A DNA stretch of 64,000 bases from a virus. Location: IMG/VR virus record IMGVR_UViG_3300025536_000010, positions 62,001-126,000 of that record, one strand, 5' to 3'. The notes beneath the pieces are model-generated. The model saw nothing but the letters and a program-made list of their open reading frames with translations. It was not told the origin of the DNA and did no database searches. Position 1 is the first letter of the stretch. The number at the start of each line of letters is the position of its first letter. Of the stretch, positions 47,760 to 58,400 are shown one piece after another. The position numbers were made by a program, and so were the translations under genes.

Positions 47760-50513
47760 ATGTCGTACGAGCACGAACACGAGGGGGCGAGGCCCCCTGG
47801 TGTCTCCGGGCAACCAGCCGACCGCCGCGTCCTCGAACTCGACGAGGCCCTCCGCGGCGTCGAAGCCGGGCTGGCGGGTATCGGCGGCGCTGCGGCGATG
47901 GCTGATCCCACCCGCGCCGTCCACTCCCGCATGCAAAGCCTCGGCTACCCGGGCCACTGGACCCGCGGCATGGTCGTGCAGTCGATCCCCTACCTCAACT
48001 GGTACAAGGTGCAGTGCGGCGACGGCTACGGCTGGGTGTCCTGCTGCAAAGCCGACACCAGTTCGCAGAGCCCGCTGGGCGTCCGCACCACCAGCCCGTT
48101 GCCACCGGGCAGCCTGGTCCTGGTGTTCATCCCCAAGGGCCTGGGCGTCGGTTTCATCGCTGGCTCCATCCCGCCGGTCATCTACAAGGGCCAGATCCTC
48201 TGCCCCGACTGGATCGTCCAGGGCGGCATGTCGGGGATGAAACACGAAGAGATCCATAAGTTCCCCGTCAAGAGTCTCTACAAGATGGGCGGCGTGCTGG
48301 ACTTCTCCCAGCACAAGCCGATGGACGCCACGGCGTTCGAGCACGGCTGGATCACGCCAACCGGCGTGGCCGTTACCGTCGACGATTTCTATGCGCAGTT
48401 CCGCGTCCACGAGATGTGCGGCCTGTTTCTGTCGTGGTTCGACTCCTGGTGTCGCCTGGCCGGCATTAACCTACGGATCGAGTCGTCCGTTCACGAGGAG
48501 GAAGGCTACGACGACGAGATGGAGGCCCGCCATTTCAAGGGGGTGGCCCTCTACCCCTGGGAGGCCCTGGGCCTCTACAAGGAAGGTACGGACTTCACCA
48601 AGGAGAACGACGACAAAGAGGTCCAGTACGACAAGCCGGTGGGCAAGGTCGACCTGCCGCCTGGTGAAGAAGACCTCCAGCCCTGTTACCGCTGGCAGGA
48701 GTTCGGCGGCTACCTGGGCCAGGGGCACACCCGCATCCTCATGAAGCCTGGCCGCGACAGCGGCAAGCGGAAGTACCAGGACAGCGGCAACCCGCCCGAC
48801 GAGGGCCTGTTCCGCGAACACGTCGCCGCAGATGGCAGCTATTCGGCGATCTCAGCCAAGCGCTTCATCATCGGCAAGCGCGGCAAGCAAGTCGTGCCCT
48901 TCCAGGTCAAGCTACCCGAAGACCAGAACGGCGACGACGCCGAGAAGGGCAACTACAAGTTCTCTGGCAAAGAGGGCGGCGGCGAGGAACACAAGATCAA
49001 GGACATCCAGGTCACTGGCGAGTGGAAGCACATGCGGAAGGCCGCGGCGGTCTACGACGTCATGGCCTACGTCGTCAACTGGCAAGCGCTGCACCCGTTC
49101 CATTATCACAAGCTCGACTATGTCACCAAGCAGGAACGCGACCTGACCAGGACGTCACGCATCCAGGAAAACATCAGCTTCGGCGAACTGGCCAGCCAGC
49201 CGTTCATCCGCGACGCGCAGCCGAAGAAGATCAAGATCGACGACCGCTACGGCGACGTCGACTATTTCGAGCGCGAGAGCTTCCTGTGCTTTCACGACGA
49301 CGGCACGGTCCAGCTAGCAGCCGGCTGCGGTGAGCAAATCCTCCTGGGCGGCGGCGATGTCGAGATCAGCGCGCCGGGTAAAGTCAAACTGCTGCCCGGC
49401 ACAGAACTGATCGCCTTTGCCAGCCAGATGTGTTTTCGCTCGAAAGGCTCCATCGACTTCTCCAGCAGCAACGGCGACTTCCGGGCCAAGGCCGACAAAA
49501 ACATGCAGTTCCTGTCAGGCAACGGCGGGCGCGGCGGCATGCTGTTCCACTCCAAAGGCGCGGGGGACCAGCAACAGTACCAACAGCGCTACGGCGAAGA
49601 CGTGCAGTCCGCCGGCATCGTACTCAAGTCCGAGCAAGGCGTGTGTGCCATTGAAGGTAAGAACATCTACCTGCGGACGGGTGGAGCCGACCTGGGCACG
49701 GGCGACATTATCATCGACGCCAACAAAGGCCGCAACAAATGCTACATCTACGCCAGCCCGTTCAACGTGTTCACCAACCAGGCGGTGGAGTTCTTCTTCG
49801 GGCCGCAAGACGAGACGAGTAACGTCCGCAAGCTGTATCATTTCGGCGAACAGAACTGCATCATGGACGAAGTCAAACTGCTGGTCGGCGGCAAAATCAT
49901 CAGCTACAAGGATGGCGGCGTCATCATTGAAGGTGGCTGCTACGGCACCAAGGCGTTCGCTACGGCGGGCGTCATGGCAGACAAGAAGGGCATGTTCCTC
50001 GGCAAAGTGCCTGGTGGTTTCGGGGCGTCGATCTCGACTATCTGCGCGGCTATTGCCGGCATTGTGCCACTGCTGCGCTTCTCTGGCACCATTAAGCACC
50101 AGACGACCTTCCCTCAGAAGTGGTATTTGCCGATGATGCCAGGGAACACGCAAACCATCGAACAGATGGAGTTCTCGTTCCGCGACCCGCCCGGTCAGAA
50201 CGGTAAGCAGTACGGCACGCAGCAGTTGAAGTGGCCCGAGACGCGCTGGCAGACGATGGCGCGCCTGGGCATGGGCTCTGGCGGTTCGCCCTGGAGCGAA
50301 ACACCCGTAGTGACCCAGGGCACCCCGACCTATCCGTACCCGGGCAAGAATAAATGGCTGGAGGACTCACAGGTCTTCCTGCAACTCAGCAGCCTCAGAA
50401 TGTTTGACGCGGGCCAAGGCATCGACCAGGATCGGCCAGGCCCGTACGAAGACCCAAGGATCGGCGACTGGACGAACGTCCCGATGGCGTCCGGTTACAA
50501 ACTCATCCGCTAG
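47760..50513 (+). CDS. Baseplate spike/hub protein, gp5-like
   Basis: 917 residues; ATG 47760 behind ACCGAAAGGTGCTAAC. The N-terminal part holds an OB-like region (GMVVQSIPYLNWYKVQCGDG, SLVLVFIPKGLGVGFIAGSI) as in VgrG/gp5 proteins. Further on, short repeating strands (GDVEISAPGKVKLLPGTELI; RSKGSIDFSSSNGDFRAKAD) look like the triple-stranded beta-helix of membrane-puncturing spikes. The middle contains Trp-rich catalytic-size globular sequence with no recognised lysozyme motif. Placement between tube and tape measure fits a central spike. Confidence 0.7.
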   Translation: MSYEHEHEGARPPGVSGQPADRRVLELDEALRGVEAGLAGIGGAAAMADPTRAVHSRMQSLGYPGHWTRGMVVQSIPYLNWYKVQCGDGYGWVSCCKADTSSQSPLGVRTTSPLPPGSLVLVFIPKGLGVGFIAGSIPPVIYKGQILCPDWIVQGGMSGMKHEEIHKFPVKSLYKMGGVLDFSQHKPMDATAFEHGWITPTGVAVTVDDFYAQFRVHEMCGLFLSWFDSWCRLAGINLRIESSVHEEEGYDDEMEARHFKGVALYPWEALGLYKEGTDFTKENDDKEVQYDKPVGKVDLPPGEEDLQPCYRWQEFGGYLGQGHTRILMKPGRDSGKRKYQDSGNPPDEGLFREHVAADGSYSAISAKRFIIGKRGKQVVPFQVKLPEDQNGDDAEKGNYKFSGKEGGGEEHKIKDIQVTGEWKHMRKAAAVYDVMAYVVNWQALHPFHYHKLDYVTKQERDLTRTSRIQENISFGELASQPFIRDAQPKKIKIDDRYGDVDYFERESFLCFHDDGTVQLAAGCGEQILLGGGDVEISAPGKVKLLPGTELIAFASQMCFRSKGSIDFSSSNGDFRAKADKNMQFLSGNGGRGGMLFHSKGAGDQQQYQQRYGEDVQSAGIVLKSEQGVCAIEGKNIYLRTGGADLGTGDIIIDANKGRNKCYIYASPFNVFTNQAVEFFFGPQDETSNVRKLYHFGEQNCIMDEVKLLVGGKIISYKDGGVIIEGGCYGTKAFATAGVMADKKGMFLGKVPGGFGASISTICAAIAGIVPLLRFSGTIKHQTTFPQKWYLPMMPGNTQTIEQMEFSFRDPPGQNGKQYGTQQLKWPETRWQTMARLGMGSGGSPWSETPVVTQGTPTYPYPGKNKWLEDSQVFLQLSSLRMFDAGQGIDQDRPGPYEDPRIGDWTNVPMASGYKLIR

Positions 50514-50525
50514 AAGGAGCTAGAC

Positions 50526-51899
50526 GTGGCAAAGGACATCGACCTGGCCTCTTTGAGAAAGCAGCAGGCCAAAGAGAAGCAAGAAACCCTTCTGGCTCGC
50601 GCGACGGGCAAGAAGCTCATTCAGCCGCCGCCGCCGGCAAAACCGATGGCCGCAGGTACGACTGGCAGGCCGCCGTTGCCGGAAGGCAAAGTCGTCGGCG
50701 CGATTGCCCCGTCGAGTCTGACGGCAAACGAGCGGCAAGCCCTGGAGAACGTAGGCTGGACCGAGGACATCCCGATCCCGGAAAACATGGCGGAACTATT
50801 CGAGGGGTTGAAGGCGCAGAAAGCGAGCGAGGCCGACCAGGTTACGCTGCCCATCGACCCGCGCACGCCGCCGCTCAAGATACCCGAGCCCGTGCCGCTC
50901 GCCAAACTGTCGCGCAAAGAAGCCGAGGACGCCGGCATTTTCGATGCCATGAAGTCGGCCGTGCAGACGTTCCAGGAGCGCAAGGAAGCCGAAAACGAAG
51001 AGAAGCTAAATGCGATGCGCTTCATGAAGGTAGCCGGGCTCCGCGAGGGCCAAGCCGCTGTCAAACAGGCTCAGGCTTACCGCGAACAGAAAGCAGCCGA
51101 GCAACTGCAAGACCCAGAGATCGTTGACGACCGCCCAGCCCCCAGCGCCAGGCCGCGGCCGGCGATTCAACCCAAGCGGCCGGGGCCAACCGCCCCACTG
51201 CCACCGGCGCGCGAGGCCCCGATTATCCGGGAGGAGGAGCCCGAACCAGAGACGGCGCCCGAACCGCAGGCGGCCCCGGCTGCGGCGCCCTCGGACACCG
51301 GCGCGGACTTGCATCTGTCGCACTGCCCACATTGCGACTGGCCGCTGCACATGCCGGGGATCGAGGAACCACCCTACGCCGACAAGATGTCCTTCCTGCA
51401 CACGCTGCTCGGCCGGCAGTGCTGGGTCAAAGAAGTGCCGCTGCTCGGCGGCAACATTACGGTCACGTTCCGCACGATCACCGTGCGCGAACTCGACGTC
51501 ATCTACGCTCAGGCGTATCGGGACCGTCAGAAGAACCCGGACCTGGAAGAAGTCGACTTCTGGGAGAAAGTCAACCGTTACCGACTGTTCCTCCAGATCG
51601 TGCAGTTCCGCAGCGACGGCCCCAACGGCTTCCTCCAGGACATGCCGGACGGGCTATCCAAAGCCAGCAACGAGGAGGCGTCAGCCTGGTGGTGGAAAGA
51701 TGAAGACGATGCCTTACTGACGGACGGCGAGACGCCGCTGCCCGACGTCGAGCGCTGGATCATCGGCAACATCCTCAAGACCGAAGCAATCTTCCGTATC
51801 GTCAACAACGCCTGCAACAACTTCAACCGCATGGTTGCTAAACTGGAGGCAATGGCGGATAACTCGGATTTTTGGAAACCGACCGAGGGGCAGTCCTAA
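50526..51899 (+). CDS. Tail assembly chaperone, upstream frame
   Basis: 457 residues; GTG 50526 behind AGAAGGAGCTAGAC. The N-terminal half is disordered and Pro/Glu/Ala-rich. From about 265 there is a CPHCDWPL zinc-knuckle, then a helical globular domain (RTITVRELDVIYAQAYRDRQ; VERWIIGNILKTEAIFRIVN). Two overlapping frames directly upstream of the tape-measure gene are the classic arrangement of tail assembly chaperones. The downstream frame (51872-52405) is in the -1 register and overlaps by 28 bases. The disordered N-terminal half is longer than usual for the family. Confidence 0.6.
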   Translation: MAKDIDLASLRKQQAKEKQETLLARATGKKLIQPPPPAKPMAAGTTGRPPLPEGKVVGAIAPSSLTANERQALENVGWTEDIPIPENMAELFEGLKAQKASEADQVTLPIDPRTPPLKIPEPVPLAKLSRKEAEDAGIFDAMKSAVQTFQERKEAENEEKLNAMRFMKVAGLREGQAAVKQAQAYREQKAAEQLQDPEIVDDRPAPSARPRPAIQPKRPGPTAPLPPAREAPIIREEEPEPETAPEPQAAPAAAPSDTGADLHLSHCPHCDWPLHMPGIEEPPYADKMSFLHTLLGRQCWVKEVPLLGGNITVTFRTITVRELDVIYAQAYRDRQKNPDLEEVDFWEKVNRYRLFLQIVQFRSDGPNGFLQDMPDGLSKASNEEASAWWWKDEDDALLTDGETPLPDVERWIIGNILKTEAIFRIVNNACNNFNRMVAKLEAMADNSDFWKPTEGQS

Positions 51900-52405
51900 C
51901 GGTACGGGCTTGCGCACGCGGCGTTGTCGATTTCGCGCGGGCGCGGGTCCGAGACGTTAGCTGGTGGCGGCGGTCGAACGCCTTGATCCGGGCGATGGCT
52001 CGGGACGACGAGCTTCGAGGACTGCGGGCGGCGTTCGACTTCCAATGCGCCTTGGTCGGCAACGGGAACCTCAAGGAAGAAAGTTTCACAGACGCGCAAC
52101 GGCGAGCCAAGGAAGTCTTCAACGACATCCTCAACACGCTGAACCCCTGGGCGGCGAAATCGCTCGAACAGGTGCGCGAGGACGAACTCAACGCGCTCAT
52201 TCGCCTGTATCACGACACCATTGGCGACCCGGACGACCCCGAGCTACGAGCGAAGTGGGAAGCCAATCGTCTCGCTTGTGAAGCCGAACGACGCGAGGCG
52301 CGCAAGCAGAAGGAGACGGAAGAAGAGAGAATCGACCGCCTGCTGCGTCAGCGGGAAGCGGAGCGGGTGCGGGTCAACGAACTGATCCGCGACAACAGCC
52401 GGTAG
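51872..52405 (+). CDS. Tail assembly chaperone, -1-frame extension or separate gene
   Basis: 177 residues counted from the first in-frame TTG at 51872; an independent start at ATG 51995 would give 136 residues but lacks a Shine-Dalgarno. The frame is -1 relative to 50526-51899. The overlap contains GAT-TTT-TGG and GAG-GGG-CAG, where a P-site tRNA could slip back one base on T-TTT or G-GGG, but no canonical X-XXY-YYZ heptamer. Sequence is helical and charged, ending EEERIDRLLRQREAERVRV. Either a frameshift product extending the chaperone, as in lambda gpG-T, or a small separate gene. It stops 9 bases before the tape measure. Confidence 0.55.
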   Translation: METDRGAVLTVRACARGVVDFARARVRDVSWWRRSNALIRAMARDDELRGLRAAFDFQCALVGNGNLKEESFTDAQRRAKEVFNDILNTLNPWAAKSLEQVREDELNALIRLYHDTIGDPDDPELRAKWEANRLACEAERREARKQKETEEERIDRLLRQREAERVRVNELIRDNSR

Positions 52406-52414
52406 GAGGCAGGG

Positions 52415-55400
52415 ATGCCGCAATCGACCGCAATGCTGGCCAACATGGGGGCAGGCTACGTCCCGCTCGCCCAGGGCTCCGAGCACAGCCGCCGCATGCC
52501 GTTCGAGGGGCTCCCCCTTATCGGCGGCCAGGGCGGCCTGTTCGGTCAGGTAGCGAGCATGGCTGCGGCCCCGCCGCTCATGCACATGATGGGCGGCGTC
52601 GGTATGGTGCCAATGGGTGTCGGGCACGACCAAAACGTCTACGACCGCCTGATGAACCAGCGCTACACGGCCATGCAGATGCAGGCCATGCAGAAGGCTG
52701 CCGAGTCTGACCGCGAGGGCTTCTACAAGAGCTTCCGCGGCCTGGCTGCGGTCACCGGCACGCCCTTCGGCGCCCAGCAGCGCGCGGCGGCGAACCAGCT
52801 GGCCCACCTGGGCACGATGGCCGCGCCCATGATGGCCGAGATGATGCCAGACTTCCTCGATCAGATGGGCGGCCTGCGCGGCTCGGCCACGGTCATGTCC
52901 AAGCGCATGATGGACGCCGGGCGTTACCGGCTCGACCCGGTCACAGGCCGCATGGGGATGTCCGGCGAGTCAGTCGGCAGGCAGGCGCAGCAACTCTTTG
53001 GCGATCTCTACTCGCCCGACCAGGCGCACCGCATGCAAGGCGTCTCGGCAGGTCAAGCCGGGGCCTTGTTCCACGAACTCCAGATGCGCGGCATGGTCGG
53101 CACAGCGGCCTCCGAGAGCCGTTTTGCCGGTGTGCGCGGCGACGACCCACGGGCACAGACGCTCCGCGCCCTGGAACAGATGCGCGGCTTCGCTCCCAAC
53201 GATCTCAAGAAAGCGGCCTCTGACGCTAAGGTCGACATCAGCAAGGGCCTGGGGAACCTGAGCCCCGAAGACATCGACAAGCTGAACCTCAACCCGACCG
53301 TGGCAGACAAACTTCGCAGCTTCGACGGCGACCGCATCAAGCGCTCGCTGCGCAGTTACGTCGGCGCCGTCTCGGCCATGCGGGACATCTTCGGGGACAT
53401 GGGCAGGCCCAACGCGCCCATGCAGGAACTGCTTGCCGGACTTGAGGCCCTCACGGGCGGTGCGATGGCGCAGATAGACCCGGCGCGCCTGGGGACGATG
53501 GCCAGGCAGACCTACAACCTGGCCAAGCAAACCGGCGTCTCCCTGGACAACGCCCTGATGGTGCAGCAGCACGCCCAATCCAAGGCACAGTCGATGGGCC
53601 TGGAACCGATCTTTGGCGTCCAGGCTGCTCAGGGTGCCCTGGGTTTTGGTGGGGCCTACCGCGCCCAAGGACACGCGGCGCACACGGCCTGGGGGGCGTT
53701 CAACGCGGACCAGGCCCAGCAGATGGATGCGAACTTGCGCGTCCAGGCGTCCGGCTCGCACCTGGCAAACCGCATGGGGGCGGCGATCCGCATGTCGGAA
53801 ATGGCTGGCGGGTTCGCCGTCGACTCAGATGCGGCCAAATACGTCCAGGCCGTCAAGGGCGGCCTCAATCAGTGGAAAGATGCCAGCGGGCAGATGCGCA
53901 GCGTGGCCATCTCGGATGCCGAGTTCACCAGGATCTTCTCCTCGTCCAAAGGCCAGGACGGCCGTGCTACGGGCCTGTCGCAGGGCGATGCTTTCGCGGC
54001 CCTGGGCCAGCGGCACGAGAACCGCGAGCAGATCGAGCGGCACCGCCTGGGCGACATTGCCCGGCGCGCCCAGGGCGACGAACTGAACAATTTCGTTGGT
54101 CACCGCATGCAGGAGACGATGTTCACCAGGCTGCGCGAGCACCTCGTCAACCAGGGCATGTCGGCCCAGGAAGCGTCGGTCGCCGCGCGCTCGGCGGCTT
54201 CGGCGGTCGGGCAGAGCGTGACACGGCGGGCAATGGGCATGTCCACGTCCGAGTTCGCCGACGCGGCCACACGCAACCGTAACATCGCCGAGATCATGGA
54301 GGAGGAACTGACCGGCCAGGGCATGGGGGACGTGCTGCAAAGTATGGACCCAGCACAGCGGCAGCGCTTCCTGGCGCAGACTGCCGAGCGCTTCTACGGC
54401 TCGGCCAACCGAGCGATCCAGACAAGCTCTTTCCGAGCCTTCGGCAACCTCCAAAACGTCCACCGCCTCAACAACACCGCGACGCTCGACGAGGCTGATC
54501 GGCAACAGATGCAGGCGCGCCACCGGGCCGAGATGCAGGAGGCGCTGGCGCCTCTGGGCCAGGGCACGATCCTGTCGCGGGCCGTTGATGCCCTCCAGCA
54601 TGCACGCCCTGACGACCCGCAGGCCCTCCAGAAGGTGCTGGCGCAAGCAATGGGCGGTGTCCGCAACGAAGACATCAACCGCGCCCTGATCCCGCAGATG
54701 CGCAAAGTGCAAGAACAAAAAGAGCGGGTCGAGAAGCTCCAGGAGGACGTCGCCAAAGAGTCGGACAGCGAGCAGAAACAGAAGCTGATGGAGCAGCTGA
54801 ACACAGCCCGCCGCGAGCTATCGGCGCAGGCAAAGGGCCTGGCGCAGCTGGGCGAGCAGCACGGCATGTACGCCACGGACAGCCTGGGGTCCGAAGATAT
54901 GCGGCGGGTCGACCGCACCACCCGCGACGTCATGACAGCCCAGAACGACATCGTCGGGCTACGCGGCAACTTCGGCGGCCAGGTAGACGAGAAGGACATC
55001 GCGGCAGCCAGGGCCAAGTACGGCGGCAAGGCGGTCAGCGCCACCGAAGCAGCGGCGGTCATCCTGGCCCGCCGGCAGCAAGACGTCGACAAGGCCAAGA
55101 ACTACGCGCTGTCGGAGGAGCGGCTTGCCGGGCTTGAAGCGCAGGGCGCCGCGGCCGACCCGGCAAGCCTGGCCGAAGCCAAGAAGCAGCGCGACGAACT
55201 CAAGAAGGCCCTGGGTGGCGAACTGGCCGGGCTGCTCACTGGCTTAATGGGCCAGGTAAAGGCGCAGGCCACCGGCATGAACGACATGCAGGCTCGCGCG
55301 GCAGCAGTGGGCCTGATGCAGGCTAACGTCGGCAACATCGGCGAGGCCGCTGTCAAAAAGGAGATGGGCGGACTAACACTGCGCGACGACGGCGAGGTCC

Positions 55401-58400
55401 GCGCCCTGATTCGCACGCAGCGGCGCATGACCCCCTACCGAGCGAGCCAGGAGGAAGTTCAGAAGTACCTCGGCGAACACAAAGACATGACCGAGCGCGA
55501 GGCCCGAGACATTCTCAACATGCGGCTGCGCGCCAAGCGGCTCGGCATCCGCGAAGACGAGGTCGATTTCGAGAAGATCAAGAACCCGGAGGAACTGGAG
55601 CGGAAGCTGTCGGACGCTTTCGCGGCTCGTGCCCGCAAGAACTTCGAGGTCACGGACAAAGACCGTGAAGAGTTCCGCAAAGCCAACCCGGCGCTCAAAG
55701 ACCCCACGGGCGAGCAGATTACGCAGTTCATGGAGAACAACCCTGAGTACGCCGGCAAGCCCGATGAGGCCAAGAAGGCCATGCTCGACCGCGTCATCCG
55801 CATGGGTCGGCAGTCCGAACATCGGCAACGGATGGCGGCTTTCTGGGGCTCGGCCGAGGGCGGGGCTTTCCGCGAGACGGTCGACATGGCAGGCCAGGAC
55901 GTCGACAACGTTGCCAGCCGCCTGATTCAGACGCCGCACATGGTCCAGCGCCTAGGCACCCGGGCTATCGAGTACCAGGAGAAACTGTCCGGCGGCCAGC
56001 AGCGGCTGCGGGAACTGGCGCTCTACCACACGTCTGGCGACATGGGCCGGCTCATGGCCGGCGACTACAACATTGACCGCTCCAATAAAGGCGGCCAGGA
56101 GTCCGCCGAGCGCGTGGCAGCAGAGGTCACCCAGATCCAGCGCGACCAGCGGCGGATCATCGAAGAACTCCGCGAGCAGGAGGGACGTTCCGGCCGGCAG
56201 TTCCGCCTGGGCAGCGAGGACGAAGCGCGCAAGGCCCTGGGCCTGCCGGCGTACAACCTGTCTCCAGAGATGCGCAGCCGCGTCCGCGAACGTGCTGGCG
56301 AGTTGGGCACCGAGGAGAACGCCCGCACGCTGCTGGGGATCGACAAGAACGCTACCAACCTCAGTGAGTTCCAGAAAGCCAAGATCGCAGGCGCACGTTT
56401 CGGGGCCGGCAACGAAGAGGAGGTCATTGGCACCTACGGCCGCGAACGCTGGGAGCAGCTGAGCCCAGGTGAGCGGCAGGCGATGATGCAGAAGATGCGC
56501 ACGGGCGTCGCTAGCAAAGAAGAGGCGATGAAGCTGCTGGGCATCACTGACGACCAACTCAAGAACGACCCCACCGGCGAATACGCCCAGCGGCTCCAGG
56601 CAGTCATGGTCGGCCTCCAGACCGACGCGCACGGCCGGCAGCTGGCCGGCATCGACCAGAACGCGCAACTCACGGACAAAGGCAAGGACGCCGTGCGGGC
56701 CATGCGCCAGGGTATCGCCAGCGAAGACTGGGCGCGCAGCCGCATGGGTCTGGCTGCCGACAACCTCTCGCCTGAGCAGCGCGCGAAGGTGTTGGAGTTC
56801 CGGGAGAAAGCGGGCAACGAGGAAGAAGCTCGGCGTCTGCTCAAACTCGGCGACAAGAAAGCGATGACAGACGAGCAGGGCAAGAACGTCACCCGCATCA
56901 TCGAAGGGGCCAAGACCCAGGGCGAGGCCATGCGTGTCCTCGGCCTGAGCGGCAGCTACGCCAACCTCAAAGACGCGGACAAACTTCGCGTAGACGCCGC
57001 GCAGCGCGGCCTGGGTAGCAAGGAGCACGCTGCCAAGATGCTCGGCCTGGCCGACAAACTGTCGGCCGGTACGCTCTCCAAGGACGACGAGGAGCGGATC
57101 GCTGCGGCCCAGAAGCGCCTGGGCACGTCGGCTAACGCCATGATCGTCATGGGCCTCGACCCGGCCCAAACCATGACCAAGGAGGAGAGCGACCGGCTGC
57201 GCCAGGCGACCTACGACGTCAGCGTCGCGCGCCGCCTCAAACCGGAAGACGATACGGCCATCGGCAAGCTGGAGCAAAGCGAGAACCGGCTCAAGCGGAT
57301 CGCCGAATCGCGCGGGTTGAAAGTGGAAGACCTGGAGAAGGCGGCGACTGGCGACAAGAAGTTCGAGCTGTCCAAGGAAGAGGGCGAGCGGCTGGAGAAG
57401 GCCAAGCGCGAACACGGTACGGCCAGTCGGGCACATTCACAGCTGACCGCCCGCGCGGCCAACCTGCGGCGCAGCATTGCCACCCTGGGCGACGACGTTT
57501 CCGACGACGCGAAGAACAAGCGCCGGCAGGCCCTGCGAGACAGTTTGGCCTCGACCGAAAAAGAGATTCAAGACGCCGAGGGGCGCAAGAAAGCTGCCGA
57601 GACGTCCGTGGAAGCCGACGCGAAAGCCCGCGGCGTCTCGGTGCAGGACTACCTGCGCAACAAGGGCTTCGTCAGCGAGTCGGCCCGCGAAGAGGCCAAG
57701 CGCGCTGTCAAGGAGCGCGACGAGAACAAGAAGGCCGTCGACGAACTGGCCAAGTCGCTCGGCGTAAAGCCCGAAGACCTGGCCGGCGCTACCGGGGTCA
57801 CGAAACGGCTCGAAGAGGCCCAGAAGGAAGCGGCCCGCCGCGAGAACATGAACCCGCAGGACGTGGCTAAAGGCGTGCTCGAAGCCTACGGGTTCACCCC
57901 TGGCGCCGAACCAAGCGCAACGCAGAAGGAACTCGGTGCGCTCATGGGCAGCACCCGGGGCAAGGCCCTGGGGCAGCGCATGCTGGACACCAGCAAGACG
58001 CTCAGCGACCGTGCTGGCAAGGTCCACCCCGGCGCCAAAGGCACCGAGGGCGTGGACACAATGGCGCAGCAGTATTTCGACGTCATGGGCACGAAGGACG
58101 AGAAAGCGAAGGCCGAGAAGCTCAAGAAGTTTCAGGAGACGTACGGCTTCGACTCGTCGCACGGTCGGCTTACGGGTCAGGGCGCCGAGGACTGGCGGAA
58201 GTTCGAGCAGGCGATGCAGTTTCAGCAGCAAACGGGCCTGCTCAAGTTCGGCCGCGACCGCAGCAGTCACCGCAGCCTCAACCGCGAGGAAGACCTGCTC
58301 AACATCTACCGCCAAGCGATGCAGGGTGGGCAGGCCGAACAGCGGCAGCTGGACCCGAACTCCGGTCAGCCGCAGCAAATGCAGATCTCCTTCAACAACC

